DNA from: Pisolithus tinctorius
Taxonomy: Eukaryota > Basidiomycota > Agaricomycetes > Boletales > Pisolithaceae
Length of the DNA stretch: 64,000 nt
Reading direction: 5' to 3'
NCBI GenBank assembly: GCA_024663395.1
Contig: JANFAH010000004.1
Location: 3,348,001 to 3,412,000 of the forward strand
Below the pieces are notes generated by a model. That model saw nothing but the letters and a program-made list of their open reading frames with translations, was not told the DNA's origin and did no database searches. The position numbers and the translations under genes were made by a program. Positions within the stretch are counted from its first letter, which is position 1. Every line of letters begins with the position of its first letter. This document shows, piece by piece, positions 1 through 13,143 of the stretch.

Positions 1-35
1 GATCCCCCGCTCTGACCTAGGAGTATGTCTCCCGA

Positions 36-1142
36 GTGGCTAATGGTGAGCTAGCAGAACACCTCAAGACGGACTGGAATTTTCCAAAGGTCCATCTTTG
101 GAAACATGTTGTGCGGGATATTCGGAATAAAGGAGCAGCCCGTAACTACAGCACTCAGCCCAACGAGAAAATGCACAGCTCACTTAAAGATGCCTATCAG
201 GACCGCTCAAATGGTAAGGACGTTGCCGTTCAGGTGCGTCCAGCTTCTGCTCTCCTCATTTCATTCGGTCCCGCTGACCTGAAGTTACATAGGTCCTTCG
301 TGTCGACCACCACTGCCTAGCCATGAAACTAATTAGGAACCGGGTGGATGCTGAAGCCAATCGTACACAGCAAGATCACAATGACGATGATATTGACGAT
401 GGGGGTGATGAGGATGCCCTCATGAGTTTCAGCGAGCATGTTAAGCTCGGTTCACCATGGTCACCGAAGAGCATTCAATCCATCATTCATGATCATGCTT
501 CACAGCAAGAATTCCAAGGTTTCCATCAGAAGTTTACTCGGTTCATTAATCAGTGCCTGCCTATTTACCTCAATCGCGACCAGAATTCTTGGAAAAACAT
601 CTCGTTTGCCGAAACGTTCCAGGTATGTTTTGCCATGTTGCATAGTAGTCATTACCCCATCTTACAACGACCTACGCATGTAGTTGCAGGAGCATGCTTA
701 CCTCAAGGTCAATTACGAGTCAAGGATGGACTGGTGGCAAGCTACTGACTACCTACGATGCAACCCTTCGTTCCACGGCAAGCCTCGTTATAACACTGTC
801 CTCTTTCAGCTTTCACATAGTGAGATTGCTTTTGCTCGTTTGGTATTCATGTTTTCATGCAACATTCCTGACTTTGGCACCTATCAATTTGCTCTCGTTC
901 GCCCCTATACAGCCAACATCAATGCAGCTCGCAGCTCCTTTGACAACACCTTCAGGCTTGTGCATGTTAAAGCATGTCCCCACACAGCGTCGATATTCAT
1001 CCCCATCCGGTCCATCGTCAGGGGAGCGTTGCTGTACCCTGACCCCAAATATAAAGACAAATATTTTGTGGTGGAGCACATCGATGGAGACATGTTTTGT
1101 CGCGTCAACGAGTGGAACGGGCGTCATCAAGACCAGGAGTAA
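36..1142 (+). pseudogene. C-terminal fragment of a Plavaka-like (CACTA-group) transposase
   Basis: The reading frame opens with a block ending NEKMHSSLKDAYQ, preceded by WNFPKVHLWKH. This resembles the tail of Plavaka DDE transposases of Agaricomycetes, where a WNFPKLH...NEKMHGPLK block precedes the final domain. A gap with intron-like edges is followed at 684-1142 by a frame containing KVNYESRMDWWQATDYLR and ending in DKYFVVEHIDGDMFCRV, like the usual last exon. The catalytic part would lie upstream of the window, so this is at best a truncated gene. The frame changes near 310 and 690, so it needs introns or is already broken. The family assignment rests on recalled motifs and not on an alignment. 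Confidence 0.6.
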
Positions 1143-1584
1143 GGAAATGTTATGTCGTACTTTAGATAGCTGCTCTCTTTTCCTCATACCAATGCTCTGT
1201 GCTAGCATATTCTGAATCTCTCACTGGATCTCTAGCAATGATATGGTTTATCCCTCAAATCATTGTCGCAATGTTTGAGTTACAAATTCCGACCTCTTGA
1301 GTCATAATATTGCATGTTTACTGACGTCATGATGTCAACCCAATAACATCAAAGTGGCGGCGGCGGGGCCTTACAGACACGTTCGAATGGTGAGTCTGCT
1401 CTGATCGCCATTCCGATTGGTTCTCCTGGCTGCCATTCTAACTTGGTACGCTCTACCGGTAGGTAACAGTGAGGTAAGATACCTCAACGATGTTGCACCA
1501 GCGTAAACGGTTAGTCAATTTCATTTCCGTCTTTTGCCTCATTGAACACCCTTCAAAAGGATCTGCTCGGCTCCAACGTGTAGT
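1143..1584. other. Intergenic stretch, nothing recognised
   Basis: About 440 bases of moderate AT content between the transposase tail and the next reading frame. I see no long frame, repeat or RNA gene. It could hold the promoter of the downstream hypothetical gene or the end of the transposon. Confidence 0.4.
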
Positions 1585-2676
1585 ATGAGGACCTCACCCC
1601 CGATTTGTTACACGTTGGTCACAGAACATCAGCTGCAACCTCGACTAGGTCTGTTTTACCACTTTCCAGTGATGTCCAAGGATTTTACTCTAGATATCGA
1701 CGCTGTGGGCCATGATAGCCTTGACGAGAATACCGATACTGATGAGGATGTCCCGCATGCAGCAAACCATGGGGCAGCCAGAGGTGCAGGCACTAGCTTG
1801 GACAGGGAACTCGATGAGGTGCGAAGGGTTATGGCTGCCCCTGTGCTGGATGCGAGCCCTGCTGAGTTGCACCAGGTATGCGTTCTGACCTGCCTATGAA
1901 ACTGAATATTACTGATCTCTGGGGATGATGAATTCTCATCTACCGGTAGTCAAACCGGAATTTCATACGAGAAGGACTTCGAATTCTATATAGAGCTGCT
2001 CCGAAAACAAGAGAACAAGAAGTGGGCTTTGGGAATCTTTGAGCACTTTGATAATGCCGTCTTTGGTGCAAACCGACATGATGGATCCCAACAACCACCT
2101 CCTGAAGCTGAAGATTCTGTCGAGGTGCCGAGAAGCTGGGAAGATGATATCTTGGCACAACTCGGAGGTGTCGGTGGGACTGCAGAGGTAAACTCGAACC
2201 CTCCCACTGTCCCCATCACCAGCCAGTCAGCTACACACCCTTCCATTCTCACCGGCACCATTCAAGCTGAAGACTTCCCTCCTCCTCAGATTCGTATGAA
2301 CTTGCTCGGCGCCGCCAGCACTGCATGGGGGAATGGCACTTCCATCTCTGGTGCTATTCAGCCAAATACAAACCTTAGTATTTCTGTTCTAGAGGCTGGG
2401 ACCATCTCTCCTTCGCAGTCAGTGATTGTGTCGGCAACCAGTTCAGAACTCTCCCTTCCCCTCTCCACTCTTTCTCTTGGCAGCTCCCAACCATCTGTTT
2501 CGACCCCTCTGAATCCTCCCGACCCCCTTGTTGTCATGCCAGCCTTAGTGAGCGGCCGTTCCTCCAAGGCCACTAAGAAAGGCAAGAAAGCAACCCAAGG
2601 ACAGGCTAAGGCGACGGAGGAAGGCATCGGGGCTGTTCCAGCAAGGGTTACCCGCGTTACTAGACAAAAGAAATAG
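1585..2676 (+). CDS. Hypothetical low-complexity protein, probably transposon-associated
   Basis: Two open stretches (1585-1899 and about 1985-2676) can be joined across an intron-like gap after a CCAG|GTATGC donor near 1876. The N-terminal part is acidic (EDVPHAANHG region). The middle contains ALGIFEHFDNAVFGANRHDG. The C-terminal 150 residues are rich in Ser, Thr and Pro and end in a basic Lys/Arg tail (KKGKKATQGQ, RVTRVTRQKK). No catalytic motif is visible and I do not recognise a family. It follows the Plavaka-like tail on the same strand and stops 17 bases before the family-B LTR. Its position suggests a passenger gene of the transposon, which is inference. The start and exon borders are uncertain. 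Confidence 0.4.
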
Positions 2677-2693
2677 TGATACCTCCGCTACGG

Positions 2694-4555
2694 TGTCACA
2701 CACCAAAGGTGTTGTGGACATGGTTACAGCTGACTCTGCCTAACTCGTTGACGAGTTGCGCACAATGCCCAAGCATGCAGATGAAGACTAAAGGCCTCAT
2801 GCGTAGAAAGACTGTTGGACGTGAACAGTCATCCTTCGCACAAGAACGAGTCGTCAGTGCTAAAAGAGAAAAGAGGAAGCGAGTTAAGCGCACATTAAAG
2901 GTTGTTAGCGCCCGTGTACGGCATTCCGGTTTTCGTCGTATCTCCACCATTTCCAAAGATATCAACTCCATTCCCATGCTCGCTTAAAGTGCTCAGCCCC
3001 ACGATTCTTCCTTCCAAATTTGGAGAGGATCCTCACACCCTGCGCGTTTCTACAGCACTCCATCCATCAGATGCTCATTTCGCTAAGTCCATCAATCATG
3101 GCCACCTCTTCGTCGATCATCTCGCTTGTCTCATTTGCCAGAGACAGTGGCTACATATATCTGCCAGGCATTCCCACCAGCTTCTGTCCTGAAGCCCCCT
3201 GGTTCATCCTGTCATTGTCAGCCCCATCTCATCCCATGCAGCTTGGTCAGCGTGTTCTCCTTGTCAGTATGACTTCCAGAAGGACGTTCTTGGTCGCCTC
3301 AGGTCTGTCACTCGGTTAGAAAGGTCTTATGTGGTCGTTTCAGTCTCCCCGGTTGATGAAGCATATGGATTGTTCCTCCCTGCTCCTTGCACCATCTTTA
3401 TTCCAGTCTCGTCCATCATTCTTCCCGCATTGCAACAGCTGCAGCATAGTCTACTGTCCTCCAGCCTCCCTGATCACATTCATGACGAGTATGACATGCA
3501 TCTTGCCTTCTTACTGCAAGATCCAGCAGAAGACGTCCCCCCTTCTCCTCCTCCTCCATCAGAACCCCATTCATGAAGTTTTTGTTAACTTTGCTGAGAG
3601 GATGGAAGGGTGGGAGATGTGATCGCATATGCTCTCAATGCCCCACAGACCCCCAACGCCCTAGCCCCCTTTGACACCTGACTCATGCCCTTCAATTCTG
3701 GAATTAATACTTCCCTATCTGGAAACACTGTCCATCTGTCATGCCATCTTTGGATCTAGAGATGTCTCCGCCGAGATCTAACTTGCATCGCCACCCCCTA
3801 ATGTGATATCAGTGCGCTTACTCAGTTTCTGATTCTATTTGACTCATTTTGTGATATTTTGACTATCCTTGACTCATTTATTGCCAATACTTACCAATCT
3901 TCTTTGCTTGCTTACTTTTCATTTCTCGCTTACTCATCATGATTACTCAGTCCTTACTCATTACTTACCAAGTGTTTGTGCCTTGTTTGTCACAAGCTGT
4001 GCTCCCCCCTCAGTATATAAACCCCCATGTACTTAGCTACCCACAATCAATCAGAATCAATTCAGAAGCAGTCCAGCAGTCAGCCCAGTGCCTATCTCGT
4101 TGTCAACAGTTGAGGCTCCACGAAGGGGTCTACCTGTCATCATTCGTATACTTGGTAGTTGAGGCTCATTCGGAAGAGTCTATCTACCACCATTCATTAT
4201 CTGAAGCTCCATCCACACTTAGTCAGCAAGTCTTGCTTAGTCATCCTCCCACTCCTGCATAACTCGTCATCGACTTGTGCAAGGAGCACATTTCCTTGAA
4301 GTCCATTACTTGAAGTACCTTTCGGCTGAACACCTTCACTCTGTTCAGCATCCCCCATCTAATCATCACTCATTCATCTTCTCCTGCATAACTCGTTGAC
4401 GACTTGTGCCAGGAGCACCTCTCCTTGAAGTTCCCCCCCCCACATTCAGGTTTCTGCCCTCCAGGTTCCGTGGAGGCACACCACCACTCGCTCTACATTT
4501 GTCTTTTGTGTTGGTTTTGGTTGGTTTTCACCACCTTTCCACACTTTGACTCACA
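2694..4555 (+). mobile_element. Solo LTR of family B, copy 1
   Basis: The 1.86-kb unit starts TGTCACACACC and ends TTTGACTCACA, and recurs inverted at 28208-30069 and direct at 32956-34445. It is flanked by a 4-bp duplication ACGG (2690-2693 and 4556-4559). A TATATAAA box lies near 4014. No gag, pol, primer-binding site or polypurine tract is attached, so it is read as a solo LTR. The first half carries a reading frame shared with the other copies. The second half holds short internal duplications, including one built around GTTGAGGCTC near 4110 and 4160. TG..CA ends, direct flanking duplication and an internal TATA box are typical of LTRs. A different short non-autonomous element with the same ends is the alternative. 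Confidence 0.75.
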
Positions 4556-4559
4556 ACGG

Positions 4560-4995
4560 GTCATATAACGTTTCACACATACTGACTATTGTGGTGATAC
4601 GTAGTTTTTTTCAATTGCATGTCCGCTAATCTACCCTGAACACACTGACTAAGTGAGACTCAAGAACGCTAATTAACTGTCTCCGCACAGCACGTTTGAA
4701 TGGTTCAGATGGACTTGACTCCGCAGTGATCAGTATATGTCAAGCTCATCGATCTTGAGGAGTAGGGATGGTTCAGGTCCGTTCATCATCAGACATGAAA
4801 GGCGAGCCTGAGGTAATGTTGACAGAATGGGGTCACTCCGCCCATATTACCTGGTCGACTGGTCACTCAGTTACCATTAGCTGATGGCGTGCAAGTGGGA
4901 AGAAAGCCCAGTGCGTTTTGCAAGGACTAGACAATATCTGGGTTCCACCTCCATTGGGCACATTTCCGAAGCCGCAGGGGCCACGCGACTTACCC
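4560..4995. other. Intergenic stretch
   Basis: No gene is visible between the LTR and the duplicated chitin synthase exon. The last ~100 bases may be degenerate chitin synthase sequence or flank. Confidence 0.35.
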
Positions 4996-4999
4996 CACA

Positions 5000-5275
5000 A
5001 ACGAAGAACCTGCTGCACCCCAGAGAAGATCGTTATCCGACAACCCTGTCGCTCAAACACTTCATAATGTACAAGACACAATTTATCAGAGACACTCATG
5101 CCAAGATGGTCACTCCGGACGATTAGAAGGTTCTGCTTAGCTTGCAACCTCGTTGTCATATCAACTCGACCACTCATAACCTCGGTGAACTCACACCCTC
5201 GGATCAGCACTGCAGCCTCTGTTCGTCGCAATGGATCTCGTATCAATGCTAATTCAGCTTGTTACTGTCACTGTG
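5000..5275 (+). pseudogene. Partial duplicate of the chitin synthase catalytic exon
   Basis: This stretch matches 7185-7475 of the downstream chitin synthase at high identity. The shared core encodes REDRYPTT...[14 protein letters not shown] here and GEDRYLTT...[14 protein letters not shown] there. In this copy the Trp after APDN-like sequence is a TAG stop, the QxxRW motif is lost, and about 20 bases are missing near 5215. It carries only the end of the glycosyltransferase core and no flanking exons, so it is a broken tandem fragment and not a gene. Confidence 0.8.
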
Positions 5276-5329
5276 TATGTTTTCATCATTACTGTGCTGG
5301 GGTTGGTCATCTGACCTACTCAGTATGTG

Positions 5330-8300
5330 TTCAGCACGTCTGAACTGGCGTCGCATTCATATCAAAACAATCCGAATATCGTTTATATGTTGAATCGAGG
5401 AGAGGTCTTTGATTTGACTGCCGTGGCGGTGGTGCATCAGCGTGTCTTCAGCATGGTGTCAACCAAGTCTGTCCTCCAGTATGGGGGCATGGCTTCAGAT
5501 GCGATTTTCCCTGTGCAGGTACATGAGGTCATGTATCTTAGTGTGGTCTCCTCCGATGTAAAGACATAGGTGAGCACGCTATGTAATGGCGTCTCAGGTT
5601 CTGTGAGCCCCTGGGTGACGCTCGACTCCACCAACAACACCGACCCCAATGCTCAGTACCACGACTTCCGTGCTTTTACCAACGACTCTCACCTGGACTG
5701 GTATTTCGAGAGCATGACGATCATGCGGTGGTATAATCGCGTTGGGTATGTCAGGTACACGCCTTCGGAGATTAAGGATATGGCCAATAGCGGATCGTCA
5801 GTCAGGATCCTCGATGGGTTGATCTATGATTTAACCACGTATCTCAACTATCCGCCTGCTGTCATTACACCTACCGGTACGCAAGCGGGCAGAGGCGTCG
5901 ACACACAATTCATGAGTTCCACCATTGTCGATCTGTTCAAGATCAACTCTGGGCAGGATTTTACGAAGCAGTTCAAGGATGGTCTTGGACTTGATTCTGC
6001 AACGCTCGAAAGCCAGAGGACGTGTCTTCACAATCTATTCTTGATCGGTGCAGTCGACAATCAAAATTCGCCTCTGTCTGTTCTCGCAATATATCTTGCT
6101 CGTCCTTTCGGTTCTCATGGTCTCCATCATCGGGTTCAAATTCATTGCGTCAATCAATTTCGGGGCTGTTCGTGCACCCGAGGACCATGATAAGTTCGTG
6201 ATTTGCCAAGTTCCGTGTTACACTGAAGGCGAGGCGTCACTTCGGCGTACGATCAATTCATTGGCTGTGCTCAAGTATGACGATAAGCGCAAACTGATCT
6301 TCATCGTGTGCGACGGGAACATTGTCGGATCTGGCAACGATCGCCCGACACCACATATCGTGCTTGATATTCTGGGTGCTGACCCGAACTTGGACCCTGA
6401 ACCACTCAGTTTTGTATCGATCAGCGAGGGCGCCGGACAGCATAATATGGCCAAAGTGTACTCGGGTCTGTACGAGTGTGCTGGACATGTCGTGCCTTAC
6501 CTTGTGGTCATCAAGGTCGGGAAGCCGACAGAGGGGTCACGTCCCGGAAATCGTGGTAAGCGTGATTCACAGATGGTGGTCATGCATTTCTTGAACAAGG
6601 TATGTTGGTTCACGTTTACACGAGTTTTTGGGTGCCAACAGTGGGTTTTTAGGTGCATTACAATATGCCGATGAATCCCCTTGAGCTCGAGATGTATCAC
6701 CAGATCAAGAACATCATCAGCGTCAACCTGACATTTTATGAGTATCTATTTACCATCGATGCAGATACAACTGCAGAGCCGTACGCACTTAACCGCCTCA
6801 TTTCTGCGTAAGTCATGTCGTACTGCTTGGTAGGGGAATCGAGGAAACTGACCAGCCATAGAATGATTCACGACAAGAAAGTCCTTGGCGTGTGTGGTGA
6901 AACATCCCTTGCCAATGCCAAACAGTCGATTGTGATGATGATGCAGGTGCGTATAGTCCCTGCGATGTCTTTGTTTGGCACGAGGGCTGAGGGTGGTTTG
7001 TTAGGTGTACAAGTACTTCATCTCCCATCACATGGCGAAGGTGTTTGAGAGTCTGTTCGGCTCGGTCACTTGCTTGCCCGGTTGTTTCACCTTGTTCCGT
7101 CTGCGCACACCAGACACGCACAAGCCCCTGCTCGTCTCCAACCAAATTACCCAAGATTATTCCCAGAACCGTGTCGATACCCTACACATGAAGAACTTAC
7201 TGCATCTCGGAGAAGATCGTTATTTGACAACCCTATTGCTCAAACACTTCCCAATGTACAAGACGCAATTTATCAGGGACACTCATGCCGAGATGGTTGC
7301 TCCGGACAATTGGAAGGTTCTGCTCTCACAATGTCGTCGTTGGATCAACTCGACCATTCATAATCTTGGTGAACTCATGTTCCTGGATCAGCTTTGTTGT
7401 TTCTGTTGCTTCTCCATGCGCTTCATTGTCATGATGGATCTCGTATCGACGCTGATTCAGCCTGTCACTGTCACATATGTAGGTTGATTCATTGTCCTTG
7501 GAGTGTGATGATGCTTATAAGATTACAGATCGTCTACTTGATCGTGTTGGTCGTTTACAAGCACAATACCATCCCCTTCATCTCCCTTGTCATGATTGCC
7601 ACCGTGTACGGCATGCAAGCCTTGCTGTTCGTTCTGCGTCGCAAGTGGGACATGGTTGGATGGTTGGTTTTCTATATCTTGGCCATCCCGATTTTCTCAT
7701 TCATGCTTCCAATCTACTCATTTTGGCATATGGATGATTTCTCATGGGGTGCCATGTGTGTCGTACTGGGAGAATCTGGCAAGAAGATCATCGTTCACGT
7801 AGGCGGCTTAATGTTGAATGCATTATGTCGCCGATCACTGTTATTGTGCATTAGGACGAAGGCAAGTTTGATCCTCGCTCTATTCCCCTCAAGACATGGA
7901 ACAACTATGTGCATCATCCCGCCATTTGTTTTGACAATAAAGGACTGACATCTTGCAGGAAAATGAGTTGTGGGACTGAGAATCCAATCACAGCATCGGC
8001 TCTTGGGTACCCCCCACCCAATTCCACAGGAAGGATACGCAGAGTCTTGTACTGCATCCCTGTACAACCACGAAACCTTTTACGAGCCTCATACCCAATC
8101 ACCCGCTCCCTCGCAGTTTTGCGTACTCCTAGCTGGTATGCAATCTGGTCGCAATACTCCTCTGTCGACGGTGATGTCGTATATGTGTCCTTGAGCGAAG
8201 CCGGAATACTACCTCAACAGACGTTCTCAAGACCCCCCCCACAACTTATATGACACATGAGATGGACTTTGGAGCTGTGGCGCCAAGCGATGTTGACCTG

Positions 8301-8400
8301 GAGCATGCCATTCAGAATATATTTTGCGAACTGCAGACCCAAATGCCATCACGAAACACGAGATTCTAAATTATTCGACGTCATCTGAATCTGGGGGCAG
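5330..8400 (+). pseudogene. Class V-like chitin synthase, truncated and broken
   Basis: Chitin synthases are membrane glycosyltransferases that polymerise UDP-GlcNAc into cell-wall chitin. The first exon starts mid-domain and carries STKSVLQYGG and DAIFPVQ. After intron 5519-5569 come NGVSGSVSPWVTLDS and a cytochrome-b5-like region, a membrane segment near 6070-6130, [10 protein letters not shown], the DxD-type DADTT (about 6761), GEDRYLTT (about 7209), QCRRW (QxxRW, about 7330), further membrane segments and HMDDFSWG (about 7730). A DEK_C-like tail (DPNAITKHEIL) lies near 8340. Introns at 6600-6652, 6808-6861, 6947-7003, 7479-7530 and 7798-7854 fit well. Defects: no N-terminal motor or other N-terminus, a one-base frame change near 6060-6075, and a TGA within the ELWD.ESNHSIG block near 7976 followed by further frame loss. 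Core catalytic residues survive, so decay is recent or the region is assembled imperfectly. Confidence 0.82.
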
Positions 8401-10607
8401 CAGTTTGGGATGGATTTATGTTCGAACACCACATTATGGTACTTGGGAGTTCATTGTGCAATCAATACTGTCCAATGTGGCAAGGACCTGCTCAACATTT
8501 AATTTGCAGTGCAACATAGTAGACCTTTGGACGTGATTATGCCGATGATATTATATTATTATATTACCATCTTTGATGATTACTATAATAAGACGCCAGT
8601 CTATGTTAGGATTCTTTTCCGTTAATTTTAATTTTAATACTCTTGGTCTGCAACCATGACCATGCCCGTTCACCACAGCCATGCTCGTCCACGATGACCA
8701 TGCCTGTTCACCACGACCATGCCCGTTCGCCACAGGAATCGTACCCCTCCCGTGGTCCGCATACGTTCCGCTGCCTTTGTATTCCATCCCTCCCGATACT
8801 CCAGGGGCATCTCCGGTTTACTCTATGCCAGAATCCATCTCCTCAGCTTCCTCTGCTGCCCCCCTACCATGCACTAAGATATGACCATTGTTGCCATCGA
8901 CAATGACCCTACCAATTCGTTACTTGTTCTCCCAAGTCCCACTGCTAGGTAAGTTCCATGTCACTAAGGATGTGTTGAGGATGCTGAGATCCCCAGCAAC
9001 AGCAACCAATCTGCTTGCTCTTCTCCGTCGTCGACCCCACCGGAATCCATTAATAGACATCTTTGTCTATATTCCCATGTCAGTCCACCAGCACACTGCA
9101 CTCCCGGGTCACTGAACTCTATTTTATGCAGATGCTGCCATTCCCCCCCCACATGTACCCCATCGCCTCCTCACGCGCAACACCATCCTGAGGTCCATGC
9201 CTGCTGTATTCCACCTCTGGTACCTAGATGCCCCACGACCTCCTGCCCCCTCTATGCCCTCACCTTGCCTGTCCATGCCTGGTGTTCATCTCTCCCCGAA
9301 CCATTGCAGTGTGCTGATAGCCCTCGAGGCTTAGTAGTGGGTAGGTGGCTTTCTCAATCGACCACAGTCAATTCCGTCTAACCATTGTTGGGCATAGAAG
9401 TATTGTCATTTGCGACCTCAGTGTTTGCTGTGCACCATTGCTAGTACATTATTTTGTACATGTAGTGTGTTAATCCCATAGTTAATTGAATCCGTGGTTC
9501 TCGATAATAGCAAAAATAGGAACCCGAAAAATAAAAATGAAAACATGAAGATTATAATGGGTGGCGAAGCATGGTCATGCATGGTAATGGTGTCTGCGGT
9601 ATTGTATGTACTTGGCGTGCTGTTGTGTACTCAACAATGGTATCACGTGCTTAATCATGCATGTCAATGACATCACCATCAGGCACCATAGCCATGACAT
9701 TACCAGACATGGTCATAACACCCCCAAGCATTATATTGTTGACCCCCTGGATGACAAAGCCATTGTCAATTAGATCTCCCCCCATGGCAGCCCATTGTCA
9801 TGCCCGAAGCGAAAACACCCCATTACAATTATGTACAATGGCATGTAATGGTACCTAGATTTTTCTGACAGTACACAACACACAACACAAACATCGTTAA
9901 TCGCAAGCATCATTTGTCCACCCATCGCAGATCCTGAGCGTGCGCATGTGCACGCAATACCACGTGTATTGTTCTACCTAACTCACTCGTCCGTCTGAGA
10001 GTAGTCCTATACTGCAGGACATAACTGCTTTCGATCCCGCGGAAGCTTCGGGAGTCGTCGATCGCGAGATGTGATCACTGTGACATTTACATACACTGGA
10101 CCTAAACGTGGGCAAGGTGCCCAAACAACGGCACGCAATGGAATGCCGACCCTGCCGGCAATGGGGCCGAGGTGGCTGAGGCCCGTGACGTCACGGATTC
10201 CCGACCTCTCAGGTCACGTGCGTGCGCCCGCCGCAGTTGGCAGGCGTGCTTCACCGCCACTGCCAATTTTTCGAACTAAGTATGCACTGCACACTAATTA
10301 TAACCGTATCTATGTAGTCTCGGCTCCCAACCGAATAGGCCTCGCACTTACCACGGTGCACTCCTCTTAAATCCCGCGTTGAGTGCTGAGATTCCTGTCT
10401 TTTCTGCCTTCCAGTTTCTTCCTTTCCGTCCGTCGCAACACGATACACTGTAGTCTGGCTTCCATCAATCGAGAGGAAGGTTTTTGGGCTTTCTTACGCA
10501 ACGTTGAAGCAGTCGAGCTCCTGATAGTCCTACGTTGACGGTCCGAGTTGTACGTAGAAGTCATGCAACTACACACTCATGCTGAGATATATCTCTTGCC
10601 TAAGTAG
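8401..10607. other. Gene-poor intergenic region
   Basis: About 2.2 kb without a convincing reading frame. It contains a small minisatellite (8650-8745), many CATGG/CCATG words between 9550 and 9860, and, from about 10030, a more GC-rich stretch that presumably includes the promoter of the HET gene. I see no tRNA or transposon end in it. Confidence 0.5.
8650..8745 (+). repeat. Short minisatellite built on CATGCCCGTTCACCAC
   Basis: Four to five imperfect copies of a ~17-bp unit of the type CCATGCCYGTTCACCACGA lie head to tail. Confidence 0.6.
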
Positions 10608-13026
10608 ATGTGGCTTCTGAATGCGAAGGCTGTTCTCGAAAGGGATAGAGCCATTGAAGGAGATGTTACTTCCACAACAACTAAGGTGTTGGAAGAATGC
10701 GATGACACGAAGACTCTATATGCAATATTGTCTCATCGCTGGCAAGAGGAGGTGGACCACAATGAGATGATGAATTTGATGGAGATGAAGGAAGCTAAGA
10801 CCAAGGAAGTCAGGCAGCGGAACGGCTACAAAAAGATTTTGAGGGCTTGCAAGCAGGTGGTGGAGGACGACTTCGAATGGCTGTGGGTGGATACCTGTTG
10901 CATTGACAAGCGAAGCAGCTCGGAACTATCAGAAGCCATCAATTCAATGTACCGGTGGTACGAGAACTCCACCAAGTGCTATGCGCACCTCTACGACGTC
11001 GACGGCCCAACCTTTCCCGCCCAACAAAACCTCGAGCGGTTTGGCAAGTACAACGGTTGGCCAGAGTGGTTCTCCCGTGGGTGGACCCTCCAGGAATTGA
11101 TAGCCCCGAAGGACGTTCAGTTCTTCAACAACGAATGGGCACCCATCGGCAATAAGCGGGACCTGGCGGAGACCCTGGTGAAAATCACCCGCATTTCGAA
11201 AAATATTTTGATATCTGGCCAGGATCCGAGTGTTTGCAGTGTGGCCCAAATCATGTCGTGGGCGGCAGACCGAAAGACAACACGAGTGGAAGATCGGGCG
11301 TATTCGTTGCTAGGGTTATTTGGGGTGTACATGCCAATGGTGTACGGAGAAGGGAAGAGGGCCTTTCAACGTCTCCAACTGGAAATTATTCGGTCATCCA
11401 ATGACCATAGCATCTTGGCCTGGGACCCGAAAGGAAGAATTCGACGGTCTGGCAGCATTCTGGCAGACGACCCGAGCTACTTTCGGGATTGCGATGGCAT
11501 CCGGAGCCTGCAACCCGATCAGTTCTTCCAACGGTTGAAATCTCACTCACGAGATCATTCGCCCGGCATTATTGGGCCAGTCGTGCCTGCAAACTTGATG
11601 AAATTTATTCTTCCGACAGTACGCGGACACGCTCCAATCAAGGAGCTTAGCACGTGTTCTATTGCCAGTGGTGGTCTGCAGATATCGTTGCCCATTGCAC
11701 CCTATCCTGGCTCTTCGTCCCTATTTAGGGTCACGCTAGGGTGTGCTGCCTCTTTAGTGGACTCTCTGATGACAATCGACTTAATGTCCGACTCTACTCG
11801 TTATTACAGATTTTTTGGGGCAACAGGAGAACCCATGACGTCTCCGCATATCAAACAACTCTTTCTTTCTTATTATCAAGATGAATCACGTCGTAATCTC
11901 ATACTTGACGATAGAACCGTTTCCTACGGCTTCAGGCGATGTGGCACCTTCCCGCGCAGTATTGTCAGCAACTCCGTCAAACTATCGCTCACGAACGACC
12001 TGATCGTCGTGATCTATGCTAACGACAAAGCTGGCGTTCGCTTTGCAGTGGGATTTGGGTACTACCTTCGGAGTGCATGGACTCATGTCATCTACGATGA
12101 AAGCCGCCAATGCCACCGCGACCTCGGCACATCATGGGAAGATTATGCCAAGGAAGCATATGATTCGATGTGGAATAAGCAGCGAGATCTCGCTCGCAAT
12201 ATGCCAGAACACGACATTACCACTCGTGCGAGTTCCGATACTGCAAGTTTCATCAAGCATGCCCACCTCCCTCGATCGATTTGGGCCGCGAGGGTCATGT
12301 GGGGCGTCTGGTACAGGGGGAATTGCACGGTCACCGTTGATATCGTACTCTGCAGCGGCTGTTGCCGCGGTCCACTCACATGTGAAACTTCGAGCGTGAG
12401 TATTGTCTACTATCTTCGTGTAGCTTTTGAAGTCAATATCATTGCAGACTGATTGGAGTGGTGTCGAAACCCCAGGACCTATGCAGGAGGCTGGCCCATC
12501 CTCTCCCAGGTATGGATTGTATATGGATGGAGTTAAAATGCAACTTTTGTATTTCGATGGCATTCAGATTAGAGTGGGTAACAATATTTTTCCCTCCCCC
12601 CCAAAGTTTTCTAAAGCTTAGTGCGAGTAGCTAGGTGATTACGGCCATTTTAATCCGAATTTTCAGCGCAACGGCAACATCTTCGATGACCTTGCGGAAG
12701 ACCCAGCGCATCATTCAGTAACGCGCAAAGTTTCTAGTGAGACTATGGGAGGAGACTACGTGACTGTGTGGGCTTCTGGCGGCAATTATTCTAAGTTTGA
12801 TCTACATCGACCCGATGGACTATCGCTTTCAAACAACGATCAGCTAGTATTGTTGCTGAAGACATTGTCCCCTCGTCTTGTTGACAAATGTCTTGTGACG
12901 TCAGTCGTTGCACATACATCCCTCGGTTACTTTTCAAAACCTCAAGTTTGGTGTCGGGATGCAATTGATGCAAAACGGCGAGAACTGCTCAAAGAAATTC
13001 GGTGCGACTTTTGCATGCACCGTTGA
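10608..13026 (+). CDS. HET-domain protein (heterokaryon-incompatibility type)
   Basis: The start is the ATG giving MWLLNAKAV, the usual beginning of HET proteins. Typical motifs follow: YAILSHRW (residues 38-45), WVDTCCID (93-100), the acidic YAHLYDVD segment (about 125-132), SRGWTLQELIAP (156-167), and TRVEDRAYSLLGLFGVYMP near residue 240. The last is the form found in the HET plus DUF8212 group related to HET-E-1. HET proteins act in the cytoplasm in non-self recognition and programmed cell death; no NACHT or WD40 region is present. Three exons fit: 10608-12395, 12448-12573 and 12667-13026, with phase-compatible GT-AG introns (the second donor is GTGGGT). After the TGA at 13024 the same frame stays open for about 50 bases into the next gene, so the C-terminus could be mis-placed. 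No disabling change is seen in the HET domain. Confidence 0.85.
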
Positions 13027-13143
13027 GGAGTGGCTAATTCCAATCAGGGAACGGTTTTACACATTGCTAAACTGGGTACTTATATTTCTATGCTTCCTGT
13101 TCCGCATACCCTCATTTTTTTTCAGTCCCGACCCGCCACATCA

